This document shows, piece after piece, positions 36,161 through 45,111 of a DNA stretch of 64,000 bases; position 1 is the first letter of the stretch, and the number at the start of each line of letters is the position of its first letter. The translations under genes and the position numbers were made by a program. The stretch is from Pseudoxanthomonas gei. GTDB lineage: Bacteria > Pseudomonadota > Gammaproteobacteria > Xanthomonadales > Xanthomonadaceae. The stretch is from contig NZ_QOVG01000003.1 in NCBI RefSeq assembly GCF_010119615.1, forward strand, positions 1 through 64,000. The letters run 5' to 3'. A model generated the notes under the pieces. It made no database searches. It was not told where the DNA came from and worked only from the letters and a program-made list of their open reading frames with translations.

Positions 36161-37144
36161 TCAAGGATTCAACGGCTGCAGTGATACGGCCCAGCCCAGT
36201 GTTCCTTCCGCTTGCGCTATCGGCTCGCAAGCGATGCTGTGGTCTGGCCTTGCAACCTGGAACACCTCCATCAGCTCTTTGAGCCGCTGACTGTCCACCG
36301 CGTGTTCGACCAGCTCTGCGGCACGCAGCTCTGCAGCGCAAAGCCCCTGCCGGAGTTCTTCTAGCTGCGCCAGTTGCGGACCTGCACCACCGGCACCGAT
36401 GCCAGCCAACAGCGAATGCACGGATGCACGCATCTCTATCAGCAAATCAGGCGCAGGACTGGCGTCTATCAATCCGCTGATGTGGCCTGCGGCACGGTTG
36501 TACGCCTGCTTGCTCCTAGCAGCCTCATCACCCTGCGCCAGATCAATCCTGCCAGCGCGAGCATGTGCAATCCATGGCATCACGAGCCGGGCCGAATCGA
36601 GCAAGCCTTCGGTGCTCAGCAACAATGCAAGATGCCTGAGCTCTTCGCGGCCCACCCGAACGATGACCGAATCCGGATGATGCATTACGAATGCCGCGCC
36701 CGCGCCTGGCTTGGACACTCTTGATATCTCGTGCAGAGCCTGGGGCCACCGTGCGTACTCCAGGCCGAATTGACTGACGACAAAGTCAAACGTGGAATCG
36801 GCGAAAGGCAATTGCTCCATTGCCACGCCCGGGTGGAATGCGATAGCAGGATGCAGGGTTGGCTGATACCAGCTGGGCGCCACTTGCGCGAAGTCGACCG
36901 CATCGATCCGGACGTCGTTCTGGCCGTGCGTGAGCTCCCACAACAACAGGGGCAAGGCACCGTTGCCCGTCGCCAGGTCCAGTACCCGGCACTCACGCGG
37001 CAATGATTGGAATCTCGAGCGCCAGAATTCGCCAATCACGCCTGAATAGTTGCGCTCAAAACTGTCGGCGCAGGAATGCAGGGCACCTGCGCTCCAGTAG
37101 GTGGACCACGCCCTCTGGCGTGCGATTTCAACGGAGTTGTTCAT
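36161..37144 (-). CDS. SAM-dependent class I methyltransferase
   Basis: A 327-residue enzyme. The Rossmann-fold core has the SAM motif CRVLDLATGNGALPLLLW (motif I), DVRIDAVDFAQVA (acidic end of beta 2), and LPFADSTFDFVVSQFGLEYA (motif IV, ubiE-like). The C-terminal half is helical and has no clear acceptor-binding motif. The substrate cannot be told from sequence. It sits between a TPR sulfotransferase and a TonB receptor gene, downstream of the receptor on the same strand. A strong terminator lies between receptor and methyltransferase, downstream of the receptor stop. Transcription of this gene may therefore be separate. Confidence 0.85.
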   Translation of the reverse strand: MNNSVEIARQRAWSTYWSAGALHSCADSFERNYSGVIGEFWRSRFQSLPRECRVLDLATGNGALPLLLWELTHGQNDVRIDAVDFAQVAPSWYQPTLHPAIAFHPGVAMEQLPFADSTFDFVVSQFGLEYARWPQALHEISRVSKPGAGAAFVMHHPDSVIVRVGREELRHLALLLSTEGLLDSARLVMPWIAHARAGRIDLAQGDEAARSKQAYNRAAGHISGLIDASPAPDLLIEMRASVHSLLAGIGAGGAGPQLAQLEELRQGLCAAELRAAELVEHAVDSQRLKELMEVFQVARPDHSIACEPIAQAEGTLGWAVSLQPLNP

Positions 37145-37167
37145 GGCGACATTGTGCCGTCGCAGAC

Positions 37168-37198
37168 AAAAAAAAGAAGGGCCCCGTTACCGGGGCCC
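37168..37198 (-). terminator. Rho-independent terminator of the TonB receptor gene
   Basis: On the minus strand, GGGCCCCG-GTAA-CGGGGCCC forms a perfect 8-bp stem and is followed by CTTCTTTTTTTT. It lies 30 bases after the receptor stop at 37228. The run of T starts at about 37178. Confidence 0.9.
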
Positions 37199-37227
37199 TT
37201 CGATTTCAAACACTTGCCTGTTGTTGC

Positions 37228-39735
37228 TTAGAACGTCTGCACGTAACGGAAGTACGTGGTGCGGCCGTAGGCGTCATACAGGTAGAAGTTCCACGGACGA
37301 CCCGAGTAGGCGATCAACTCGGGGTAACGATCACCCACGTTGTTGGCGCCGACCGAGATGCGGGCATTCCACGGGGTCTTGTACGAGAACTGCACGTCAT
37401 TGGTGGCGTAACCAGCATAGTCACCGTTGGAGCCGATGAAGTTGGTGTTGAAACCCACCGAGAAATCACCGTATTCCCAGGTGTTAGCCAGGTTGATACG
37501 GAGATCCGGTGCGCCACCCAGGTCAGTCTGCTCAACCAGGCGACCGGTGAGGTCGGACACCTCGAAGTTCTTGATGTAGGAAACCATCAAGTTGTTGCGC
37601 ATCTTGCCCATGCCACCGAAATCGAAGTCCGTGTTCAGGCGGAAATCGAGGCCCGAGGTCTTGAGCAGACCACGGTTGGCATAGCCAGTCGTGATTTCAT
37701 CAAGCGAGCCATCGGGACGCAGGGTCGCGCCCAGGCCAGCCGGGCATGCACCGTAGGTAGCGGGGTCACGCGTACAGTCGACGATGTTCTGTGCGGTGTA
37801 CTGGGAGATGGAATCCTCGACCTCGATGTTGTAGTAGTCCAGCGACATGTCCAGCCAATCGGTCGGGTCGTAGACCACGCCGAAACCGTACTGCTTGGAC
37901 TGCTCCGAGGACAGGCTCGGGTTCGCGATCGAGAAGCTGTCGACCTGGATCGAGCAACCCGGAACATCACCACCAGCAACGCAAGAGATGTCGTCGGTGA
38001 CCGGTTCGGCCGAGAAGGTCAGCTTCTGGGTCAGGATGTCGAGCTGCGGGGCACGGAAGCCCTGGCCGTAGGAAGCACGGAAGGTCAGGTTGTCCAGCGG
38101 CTGCCAGCGCGCAGCGATCTTCGGCGAGAAATCGGCGCCGTAGTCGCTGTACTTGTCATAGCGACCTGCAAGCGTGATGTCGAAGCTGCTGGTGAACGGG
38201 AACAGCCACTCGAAGTACGCGGCATAGACGTTGCGCGTGCCACCGGACGAGTTACCGGCCGAACCCAGCACGGTGCCCGACTCGGACAGGGAGTCGTACT
38301 TGTCGTAGAACAGCTCGTCGCGATATTCCGCGCCGACCACGGCGTTGGACACGCCACCGCCCATCTCGAACAGGTCGAAATTCACGGAGCCGAAGATTTC
38401 TTCGGTCTTGAAGCGCGAATCACGGCTGATGGTGACGGTGAAGCCCTGCAGCACGGCCGGATCGGCTCCGAACGGATCGCTCAGGTTGTAGGAACCATTG
38501 TTGGCAGCCGCATTGGCCAGGCTGCCCAGCACGTAACCACGGCCGACGTCGCCGTACTTGTAGTCGGTACGACGGATGCCGAAGTCGACGCTGACCTTGT
38601 CGTTCAGCTGACCCTGGAAGCCCACCAGGAAATCGGTGTTGGTGGTGTCGGTCAGGCCATCGCGGTTACCCGCGGCGGCGAAGCGGTGGTAGAAATAGGT
38701 CGGTGCGCCGTCGCCCTTGTAGATGTCCTGCGGGCTGCCATCTTCCACGCGCACGATGCCCGGAACCGGAGCATAGCGGCCGAAGGTGTTGACCTTGGTG
38801 ACATTGGCGGTCATGTAGACCGACCAGTCATCATTGATCTCGTACTCGCCACGGGTGAACACCGACTTGTTCTTCACCGAGGCTTCGTTGGCTGCGACGC
38901 TGTTGAAGTCGAACGAGCAGCGACCGTTTGCCAGCATGTAGAAGCCATCGCTGTTGCAAGCAAAGCCCGGAACCGCGCGTGCACGGCCAATGGCGCTGTC
39001 GTAGAAGTTGTTGCCGTAGATGGAGACGCCGCGCGAACCGCCACCGATCTGGTCGCGGGTGAAGACCATGCCGCGGCTCGAGAACGATGCGCCGCCGATC
39101 AGGCTGCCACGGTCGCCGGAGATGCCGAAGGTGACGGCGCCATCTTCCAGATCGCCGCCGGTGACCTTGGTCTGGCCAACGCCGTAACGCAGTTCGGCGC
39201 CGTTGAAGTCCTTGCGCAGGATGATGTTGACCACGCCGCCGATCGCGTCGGAACCATAGATGGCGGACGCGCCATCGGACAGGATCTCGATGCGCTCAAC
39301 CGCTGCAAGCGGGATGGCGTTCAGGTCGGTGCCGCTGGAAGCGGACATCGGGTTGGTCGGGGCGCGGCGGCCGTCGATCAGGACCAGGGTACGGCCCGAA
39401 CCAAGACCACGCAGGTCGACCGAAGCCAGCGACTGTGCGGAGCTGCCGGACTGGGGCTTGAAATTGCCGAACGAAGCAAAGGTGCTGTCACGCAGCACGT
39501 CGGCAACGGACACGTCGCCGCTGGCGTCGATGGTGGCGCGGTCGATTACGACGACCGGCAAGGCACCTTCGATTTCAGCGCGCTTCAGGCGCGAACCGGT
39601 TACTTCAACGCGGTCAAGGGTCTTGGCTTCGTTGGTTTCGGTTTCCTGTGCAACTACATTTCCGGAAACCAGCGTCGCCACGCTGGCGAACAACGCGAAC
39701 TGGATCGCGCCTGGCAGCTTCTTAAGGTTGGTCAT
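37228..39735 (-). CDS. TonB-dependent outer-membrane receptor
   Basis: An 835-residue receptor. A signal peptide (about 1-29) is followed by a TonB-box-like region (TLDRVEVTGSRLKR) and a plug domain with GALPVVVIDRATIDASGDVSVADVL, DLRGLGSGRTLVLIDGRR and ERIEILSDGASAIYGSDAIGGVVNIILRK. The beta-barrel follows and ends with FRYVQTF, the terminal aromatic expected for outer-membrane insertion. The barrel is rich in Asn, Asp and Tyr and has several Cys pairs (VPGFACNSDG..NGRCSFD). The plug resembles receptors found near peptide or complex-ligand uptake systems. The substrate is unknown. Genes for a methyltransferase and a TPR sulfotransferase lie just downstream. Confidence 0.93.
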   Translation of the reverse strand: MTNLKKLPGAIQFALFASVATLVSGNVVAQETETNEAKTLDRVEVTGSRLKRAEIEGALPVVVIDRATIDASGDVSVADVLRDSTFASFGNFKPQSGSSAQSLASVDLRGLGSGRTLVLIDGRRAPTNPMSASSGTDLNAIPLAAVERIEILSDGASAIYGSDAIGGVVNIILRKDFNGAELRYGVGQTKVTGGDLEDGAVTFGISGDRGSLIGGASFSSRGMVFTRDQIGGGSRGVSIYGNNFYDSAIGRARAVPGFACNSDGFYMLANGRCSFDFNSVAANEASVKNKSVFTRGEYEINDDWSVYMTANVTKVNTFGRYAPVPGIVRVEDGSPQDIYKGDGAPTYFYHRFAAAGNRDGLTDTTNTDFLVGFQGQLNDKVSVDFGIRRTDYKYGDVGRGYVLGSLANAAANNGSYNLSDPFGADPAVLQGFTVTISRDSRFKTEEIFGSVNFDLFEMGGGVSNAVVGAEYRDELFYDKYDSLSESGTVLGSAGNSSGGTRNVYAAYFEWLFPFTSSFDITLAGRYDKYSDYGADFSPKIAARWQPLDNLTFRASYGQGFRAPQLDILTQKLTFSAEPVTDDISCVAGGDVPGCSIQVDSFSIANPSLSSEQSKQYGFGVVYDPTDWLDMSLDYYNIEVEDSISQYTAQNIVDCTRDPATYGACPAGLGATLRPDGSLDEITTGYANRGLLKTSGLDFRLNTDFDFGGMGKMRNNLMVSYIKNFEVSDLTGRLVEQTDLGGAPDLRINLANTWEYGDFSVGFNTNFIGSNGDYAGYATNDVQFSYKTPWNARISVGANNVGDRYPELIAYSGRPWNFYLYDAYGRTTYFRYVQTF

Positions 39736-40024
39736 TTGATGCTCTCTCTCAAGGTCGAGTTGAAGACCAGGTCGCTAGGGACCCAAGCCAAATAAACAGA
39801 CGCGAAACGGTGCTGCGTCTGGTGGCCGAAGGATAACGCAATTTTTACGCCGATGGATACCGTGGCGCCAAGCGCGTGCTTTTTAGCGCTATACCCCATT
39901 TAAAACAATGACTTACCTTGTTACTTTTTTGTGATGCGATAGTGCTTTGGCCTATTCATCTATATGCGGGGCGCAATCCGGGCTGAATGTACCGCCAACT
40001 TCGGATAACCGGTCCGGACGTGGG
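39736..40024. other. AT-rich intergenic leader of the TonB receptor gene
   Basis: This 289-base gap lies upstream of the receptor. It is visibly lower in GC than the genes around it, with runs such as AAAAAAGTAACAAG and GCGTAAAAATTGCG on the minus strand. A GAGAGAGAG purine tract about 8 bases before the receptor ATG is the likely ribosome binding site. The receptor promoter must lie here, but no single -35/-10 pair stands out. I see no gene in it. Confidence 0.5.
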
Positions 40025-41809
40025 TTATTCGAGAATTGAAAGGATATGACTTGCTTCCTGCTGCAGTCGCGGCGGCATGCCGTCGCCATAACTGGCCAGG
40101 TAATCCCCGATTTCCAGGAGCTCGGCCTTCCATTCTCCCGGATGGAAGGCAAACAGTTCCTCTGCTGCTTCCGCAGAAAGCGCCAGGCCTTCAAGGTTGA
40201 AGTCGGCCTTGGCGGGAAACCTTCCCACGGCAGTTTCTTCGGCGCCTACCCTGCCCTCCACCCGCTCGATCATCCACTCGAGCACGCGCAGGTTCTCGCC
40301 AAACCCCGGCCACAGGAACTGGCCATCGGCGCCTTTGCGGAACCAGTTGACGTGAAAGACCTTGGGCAACTGCGCGCCTGGCTTCTCGAAACCCAGCCAG
40401 TGGGTGAAGTAGTCGGCGAAGTTGTAGCCGCAGAACGGCTTCATGGCCATAGGATCGCGGCGCATGACGCCGACCGCGCCGGTGGCGGCCGCGGTGGTCT
40501 CCGAGCCCATGCTGGCACCAACCAGGACACCGTGGGTCCAGTCGCGCGCTTCGAACACCAGCGGCACGAGCGATGGACGGCGGCCGCCGAACACGATCGC
40601 CGAGATCGGCACGCCCTGCGGATCTTCCGCACGTGGCGAATAGCTGGGGCACTGCCGGGCCGACACAGTGAAGCGTGAGTTGGGGTGTGCAGCCGGCCCG
40701 TTGGCAGGGTCGTACGCGCGGCCCTGCCAATCCAGCGCCGGCGTTCCTTCCAGGCCTTCCCACCAGGGCTGGTTGTCCTGGGTCAGGGCGACATTGGTGA
40801 AGATGGTGTCGTGGCTGATGCAGGCCAGCGCATTGGGGTTGGAATTGGCGGAGGTGCCCGGTGCCACGCCAAAGAAGCCGGCCTCCGGATTGATGGCATA
40901 CAGGCGGCCATCGGCACCCGGCCGCATCCAGCAGATGTCGTCGCCCACCGTCCATACCTTCCAGCCGGCGTCGCGATAGCTTTCGGGTGGGATCAGCATG
41001 GCCAGGTTGGTCTTGCCGCACGCGGAAGGAAAAGCGGCGGCGATGTAATGGGTTTCGCCGCGCGGGTTCTCGATGCCGACGATGAGCATGTGCTCGGCCA
41101 GCCAGCCTTCCTGCCGCGCCTGCCAGGATGCAATGCGCAGCGCGTGGCATTTCTTGCCCAGCAGGGCGTTGCCGCCGTAGCCGGAGCCATAACTCTTGAT
41201 GCTCAGCTCTTCCGGGAAATGCATGATGAAGCGGCGGTCCGGATCCAGCTCTCCGGTCGAATGCAGTCCTTTGACGAAGCTGCCTTCGGTTTCAATGCGC
41301 GTTAGCGCGGCGGCGCCCATGCGGGTCATCATGCGCATGTTGACCACCACGTAGGGCGAGTCGGTGATCTCCACGCCGCAGCGCGCCAGCGGGGAATCGA
41401 TGGGACCCATGCAGTACGGGATGACGTACAAGGTGCGCCCGCGCATGCAGCCGGCGAACAACTCATCCATCTTGCGGTGACCGTCGGCAGGCGCCATCCA
41501 GTGATTGTTGGGCCCGGCCGCGTCCTTCTCGCTGGTGCACACGAAGGTCAGATGCTCCACGCGCGCCACGTCGCGCGGATCGGAGCGATGCAGCCAGCTG
41601 CGCGGGTGGGTATCGGGGTTGAGCGGCAGCAGGCTGCCGTCCTTCTGCATCAACTCCAGCAGCGCCGCGTACTCGGCGTCGCTGCCATCGCACCATTGCA
41701 CTGCATCGGGCCGGGTCAGGGCTGCGGTTTGCGCGACCCAGTCATTCAAGCGGGCGAGGCGGCTGCGCGCTGTTTTATTTTCATCCACGGATGAAATCGC
41801 TGCGTTCAT
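40025..41809 (-). CDS. pckG: Phosphoenolpyruvate carboxykinase (GTP)
   Basis: A 594-residue GTP-dependent enzyme that makes PEP from oxaloacetate for gluconeogenesis. The kinase P-loop region is AAAFPSACGKTNLAMLIPP, with the flanking TVGDDICWMRPGADGRLYAINPEAGFFGVAPGTS, and PYVVVNMRMMTRMG and FCGYNFADYF are also GTP-type hallmarks. The ATP-type family is unrelated in sequence. The open frame reaches 42022, but the ATG at 41809 (MNAAISSVDENK) fits family length. It stands alone on the minus strand. Confidence 0.95.
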   Translation of the reverse strand: MNAAISSVDENKTARSRLARLNDWVAQTAALTRPDAVQWCDGSDAEYAALLELMQKDGSLLPLNPDTHPRSWLHRSDPRDVARVEHLTFVCTSEKDAAGPNNHWMAPADGHRKMDELFAGCMRGRTLYVIPYCMGPIDSPLARCGVEITDSPYVVVNMRMMTRMGAAALTRIETEGSFVKGLHSTGELDPDRRFIMHFPEELSIKSYGSGYGGNALLGKKCHALRIASWQARQEGWLAEHMLIVGIENPRGETHYIAAAFPSACGKTNLAMLIPPESYRDAGWKVWTVGDDICWMRPGADGRLYAINPEAGFFGVAPGTSANSNPNALACISHDTIFTNVALTQDNQPWWEGLEGTPALDWQGRAYDPANGPAAHPNSRFTVSARQCPSYSPRAEDPQGVPISAIVFGGRRPSLVPLVFEARDWTHGVLVGASMGSETTAAATGAVGVMRRDPMAMKPFCGYNFADYFTHWLGFEKPGAQLPKVFHVNWFRKGADGQFLWPGFGENLRVLEWMIERVEGRVGAEETAVGRFPAKADFNLEGLALSAEAAEELFAFHPGEWKAELLEIGDYLASYGDGMPPRLQQEASHILSILE

Positions 41810-42183
41810 TGATTGCCCTCCCAGGCCGACCTGTGTCTTGACGAATGCGGGCGACAGTTTACGCGGGGCGGTAGGCGGGGTGGGACCGCAGTACCTGCCG
41901 GATGCTTGTGGAAACGTTATCAATCCCTGGGTGGACGCAAGGACAGGAGCAGGAAGGTCTGCGATGTACACATATGAGTCAGACGCGCGCGACATGCCGC
42001 GCAGCCAACGTTGCGTTCGCACAGAAAAACAGGCACATCACATCCGCGGAAGCGCTTCAGGGAAGACACACTCGCTCGCCATCCATCGCCGGCTTGTCTT
42101 CCTGCGCCTCGGATGCGCATCGACGCAGCGTGGTCCGGCGGCAGCGGACGGGCGACTCTCGGTGCAGGCGGTCGGCCGTGCCG
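41810..42183. other. Intergenic region upstream of pckG
   Basis: This 374-base gap separates pckG from the DUF4097 gene. An open frame (41902-42342, plus strand) runs through it but has no family features and continues antisense into the next gene, so I do not call it. The pckG promoter should be here. I see no repeat or RNA structure that I can support. Confidence 0.4.
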
Positions 42184-43089
42184 TTATTCCAGCCTGAGCT
42201 CGCCGTCGCCCGAAAAGGTTTCGATGCGGATCTCGCCCTCTCCCTTGCCGTAGCGCGCGTTGAAGCTGGAGCCCGGCCCGTGTTGTGGCTTCTCGATCTT
42301 CGCGCCCGGCGCCTTCAGGTCGCCGCTGAAGCTTTCCCCTGAGACCTGGGCCGAAAGCGTCCGGGGCAGGACCAGCAGCAGGTCCCCGCTCACGCTTTCC
42401 AGATTGATCTCGCCCTTCGCTGCCAGCCCGGCACGCAGCCGGGCATTGCCACTGACGGTGCTGGCGGAGAGTTCGCGCACGCGTTCCCCATTGACCGATA
42501 CGTCGATATTGCCCGAGACCGTTTCGGCCTTGATCTCTCCATTCATGCGTCCGCGCAATTGCACGTCGCCGCTCACCGTCTGGACGTCCACGCTGGCGCT
42601 GTTGACGGTGAGGCGCAGCTGGCCACTGACGCTCTCCACGTCAACCTCGCCCGGCGCCGCCGCGACCTGGACATCGCCGCTCACGCTTTCAATGGACAGC
42701 CTGGCCGGCGCCACGCCGGACACGTCGACATTGGCCGAGACTGAATCCAGGTCGAGATCGGCGCGCACCGGGACGGTCAGCTGCAGGTCGGTGGGTCCGG
42801 ATCTTCTGCTCCCCCAGCCACCGCTGCTCGGATACTTGACCTTGATCACCAGGTGCCTGGCATCGCCCTCGATCACCAGCTTCTCGACGCCGTCGCCGAG
42901 CGTGCCGGCAATCTTCACCTCGGGCCGGTCCCAGGCACGGACCTGGATCCGGCCCTTGATGTTTTCCACCTCGATGCTGCCCTGGCTGTCCAGCGGACGG
43001 GTCTGGTTGATCGGCGTGGTGGCGCCCGCGGCAACCGACAATGCCGCCAACGGAAGCAGGAACAACGATGAAAAGGCCAGGTGGCGCAT
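42184..43089 (-). CDS. DUF4097 family secreted beta-repeat protein
   Basis: A 301-residue exported protein with a signal peptide (about 1-23). It then has repeated strands of the type LSIESVSGDVQVAAAPGEVDVESVSGQLRLTV, with the (S/T)VSG(D/N) unit recurring at least seven times. This is the DUF4097 putative-adhesin / beta-helix fold. Such proteins often sit in operons with ECF sigma or anti-sigma factors. Here it follows the anti-sigma gene by 10 bases. Its role may be in envelope stress sensing or surface attachment; I cannot decide. Confidence 0.88.
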   Translation of the reverse strand: MRHLAFSSLFLLPLAALSVAAGATTPINQTRPLDSQGSIEVENIKGRIQVRAWDRPEVKIAGTLGDGVEKLVIEGDARHLVIKVKYPSSGGWGSRRSGPTDLQLTVPVRADLDLDSVSANVDVSGVAPARLSIESVSGDVQVAAAPGEVDVESVSGQLRLTVNSASVDVQTVSGDVQLRGRMNGEIKAETVSGNIDVSVNGERVRELSASTVSGNARLRAGLAAKGEINLESVSGDLLLVLPRTLSAQVSGESFSGDLKAPGAKIEKPQHGPGSSFNARYGKGEGEIRIETFSGDGELRLE

Positions 43090-43099
43090 GCGAATCTCC

Positions 43100-43588
43100 T
43101 CAGGTAATGACCGCGCGCTGCGTCAACTGCAGGCGGCGTGCGTAGGTGCGGCGAAGTTGTTCAAGCAGGAAGGTGGCGTGGGGGTCGCGATCGATGGCCG
43201 CAAGGATCTGCGCGGCACTGCGATCAAGCTCATCGAAAGCGCCATGCATTTCGGGCCGGGTATCGGCCTGCTGCAGGCGCGCTATCGCATTCTCGTAGGC
43301 CAGGCTCATGGAGACGGCCTGCTGGCGCACGACCGGGCTGCCATCGCGGCCGGCGCGGTTGGCCTGGGGCAGCATCTGCGAGGCCACGACCACTGCCAGC
43401 AGCAAAGACGCAGCCATTGCCCACGGCGCGAACCTGCGTGGGCTGTCACGGCGCGGCGTTACCACGGGCGCCTGCGACACCTCGGCAAGGCGCGTGGCGA
43501 TGCCCGGCCACAGGTCGCTGCCCGGTTGCTGCTCCCTGCGCAATTCACGCAGGCGCCAGCGGAGCGCTTCGTCATCGTGCGTGTTCAT
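43100..43588 (-). CDS. Putative anti-sigma factor, single membrane helix
   Basis: A 162-residue protein with a cytoplasmic N-terminus (MNTHDDEALRWRLRELRREQQPGSDLWPGIATRL), one membrane helix (about 55-73, APWAMAASLLLAVVVAS) and a helical periplasmic tail. It lacks the HxxxCxxC zinc motif of ZAS anti-sigma factors. The call rests on topology and on its 4-base overlap with the ECF sigma gene. It probably holds the sigma factor at the membrane until a signal arrives. Its identity is inferred from context more than from sequence. Confidence 0.7.
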   Translation of the reverse strand: MNTHDDEALRWRLRELRREQQPGSDLWPGIATRLAEVSQAPVVTPRRDSPRRFAPWAMAASLLLAVVVASQMLPQANRAGRDGSPVVRQQAVSMSLAYENAIARLQQADTRPEMHGAFDELDRSAAQILAAIDRDPHATFLLEQLRRTYARRLQLTQRAVIT

Positions 43589-44184
43589 GCCTCACCTCCC
43601 AGACGTCCGCGCAGCAACTGCCGCGCGCGATGCAGCTGTGCCTTGGAACTGCCGACCGCCATGCCCAGCTCTCGGGCGATCTCCTCGTGTTTCCATCCTT
43701 CCACGTCGTGCAGCACCAGCACCGCGCGCGCCCGTGGCGGCAACGTGGCGACGGCGCGCTCCAGGTCCATGGACAGCGCGGTGCCATGGCCGGCGGAGTC
43801 GGCCAGGCCCAGGTTGTCGAAGACGTCCTGGTCTTCGTCGAATCGCGGACCGCTGCGGCGGCTGCGCAATTCCATCAATGCGGTCGTGACCGCCAGCCGA
43901 TGCAGCCAGGTGGAGACGGCGCTTTCGAAACGGAATCCGGGCAACGCCTGCCAGGCGCGGACGAAGGCTTCCTGGGTCAGGTCCTCGGCACGCACCCCGT
44001 GCACCCCGACCAGGCGCACGATGACGCCATGCACGCGACCGGCATGACGGCGATAGATCGATTCGAAGGCACCGGTATCACCGGCGGCGGCCGATCGGGC
44101 CAGTTCGGCGTCGCAGGCCGCGGCCACCTCTGCGGCAGTCGAATCGGTGATCACGTCGGTCATGGCGGTGGTCAACATGGACAC
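43585..44184 (-). CDS. ECF (sigma-70 family) RNA polymerase sigma factor
   Basis: A 199-residue extracytoplasmic-function sigma factor. Region 2 reads FESIYRRHAGRVHGVIVRLVG and AEDLTQEAFVRAWQALPGF, and region 4 reads LPPRARAVLVLHDVEGWKHEEIARELGMAVGSSKAQLHRARQLL. The start is taken as the ATG at 44184; internal ATGs at 44178 and 44163 are alternatives. It heads the sigma / anti-sigma / DUF4097 operon, so it likely transcribes its own operon in response to envelope signals. Confidence 0.92.
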   Translation of the reverse strand: MSMLTTAMTDVITDSTAAEVAAACDAELARSAAAGDTGAFESIYRRHAGRVHGVIVRLVGVHGVRAEDLTQEAFVRAWQALPGFRFESAVSTWLHRLAVTTALMELRSRRSGPRFDEDQDVFDNLGLADSAGHGTALSMDLERAVATLPPRARAVLVLHDVEGWKHEEIARELGMAVGSSKAQLHRARQLLRGRLGGEA

Positions 44185-44293
44185 TGGGATGCCGCAGGCT
44201 GCGGCAGGGTTTAAAGCGCTACGCCGATCGCGGCCCGCAAGTCACGGCGGTGCTGGTCCGGGGAACGCCTGGCCGAGCGACTGGTCCGAGTGC

Positions 44294-44902
44294 CTAGTCG
44301 GGGATCAGCGTGGTGATCACGTGTTCGACGTAGGCTTCGAATTCTTCCAGGTGCAGGCGCGGCTGCTGCAACTGCAGGGCCAGCTGCAGGAAACCCAGGT
44401 AAGCCGAATAGGCCAGGCGGGCGCGGTGCTGGGCCTCGGTGCGGGCCAGTCCCGCCTGGCGGAACGAGGCCACCAGGTATTCCAGGCGGCGCTGGGAGAC
44501 ACGGTTGATCACCGGCTGCACGGCCGGATGGTCCAGCGCCTTCAGCAGTTCACTGTAGATGACATGCGGCTTGACCTCATGGGCGACCAGCAGGAACAGC
44601 TCGCGCAGGCGCGCCCGTGGATCGGGCACGGCCTCCAGGCTGCCGAACACGCTCTCCTGCTCGATCGCTTCCCAGCGTTCCAGTGCCGCCTGCAGGAGCG
44701 CGTCACGGGACGGGAAATGCCAGTAGAAACTGCCCTTGGTGACACCCAGCCTGCGGGCCAGGGGCTCGACCGCCACCGCGGCCACGCCCTGCTCGGCGAT
44801 CAGGTCCAGCGCTGCCTGGGCCCAATCTTCGGCGCTGAGACGCGCGGCGCGCGGCGAAGCAGGCGGGGCAGGCACGGGGGAGGGGGGGTGCGATGTGGTC
44901 AT
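44294..44902 (-). CDS. TetR family transcriptional regulator
   Basis: A 202-residue repressor. The HTH domain reads WAQAALDLIAEQGVAAVAVEPLARRLGVTKGSFYWHFPSRDALL, residues about 27-70, with the recognition helix at TKGSFYWHF. The C-terminal ligand domain is helical and unlike named subfamilies. A Pro/Ser-rich N-terminal tail (SHPPSPVPAPPASP) precedes it. The frame opens at 45109, but the ATG at 44902 is the sensible start. It is divergent from the hydrolase-fadE operon, so an acyl-CoA or fatty-acid ligand is a reasonable guess. Confidence 0.9.
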   Translation of the reverse strand: MTTSHPPSPVPAPPASPRAARLSAEDWAQAALDLIAEQGVAAVAVEPLARRLGVTKGSFYWHFPSRDALLQAALERWEAIEQESVFGSLEAVPDPRARLRELFLLVAHEVKPHVIYSELLKALDHPAVQPVINRVSQRRLEYLVASFRQAGLARTEAQHRARLAYSAYLGFLQLALQLQQPRLHLEEFEAYVEHVITTLIPD

Positions 44903-45017
44903 GGCTGCATTTAACCATACGCAGGAGTTTGTTGCGGTATGTTTCATGCGGCAATGCCGCCCCGACGAACTTCCCCGCTGAGGTGATGAATATCGGCCGA
45001 CGTCGTCCCCGAACCGA

Positions 45018-45058
45018 TTGACTACTCTAAATCCATCGATCCATACTAGCCCGTATGG
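45018..45058 (+). promoter_or_regulatory. Candidate promoter and TetR-type operator of the hydrolase-fadE operon
   Basis: TTGACT (45018-45023) and CATACT (45042-45047) with an 18-base spacer look like a promoter. The perfect palindrome CCATAC-TAGCCC-GTATGG (45041-45058) covers the -10. A second pair of CATAC/GTATG half-sites flanks the tetR start at 44916-44920 and 44937-44941. A repressor bound here would block transcription. Confidence 0.6.
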
Positions 45059-45111
45059 TATTTCCTGCACCCCTGCAATCGCCTGCTTCCGCACTGCCCC
45101 CCCAGGCAAGG

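Noticed and set aside
37003..39795. A 930-codon plus-strand open frame
   Set aside because: It is antisense to the TonB receptor gene, whose signal peptide, plug and C-terminal aromatic are all in the minus frame. Long antisense frames are common in GC-rich DNA.
41902..42342. A 146-codon plus-strand frame between pckG and the DUF4097 gene
   Set aside because: No ribosome binding site or family features; its 3' part lies antisense inside the DUF4097 gene.
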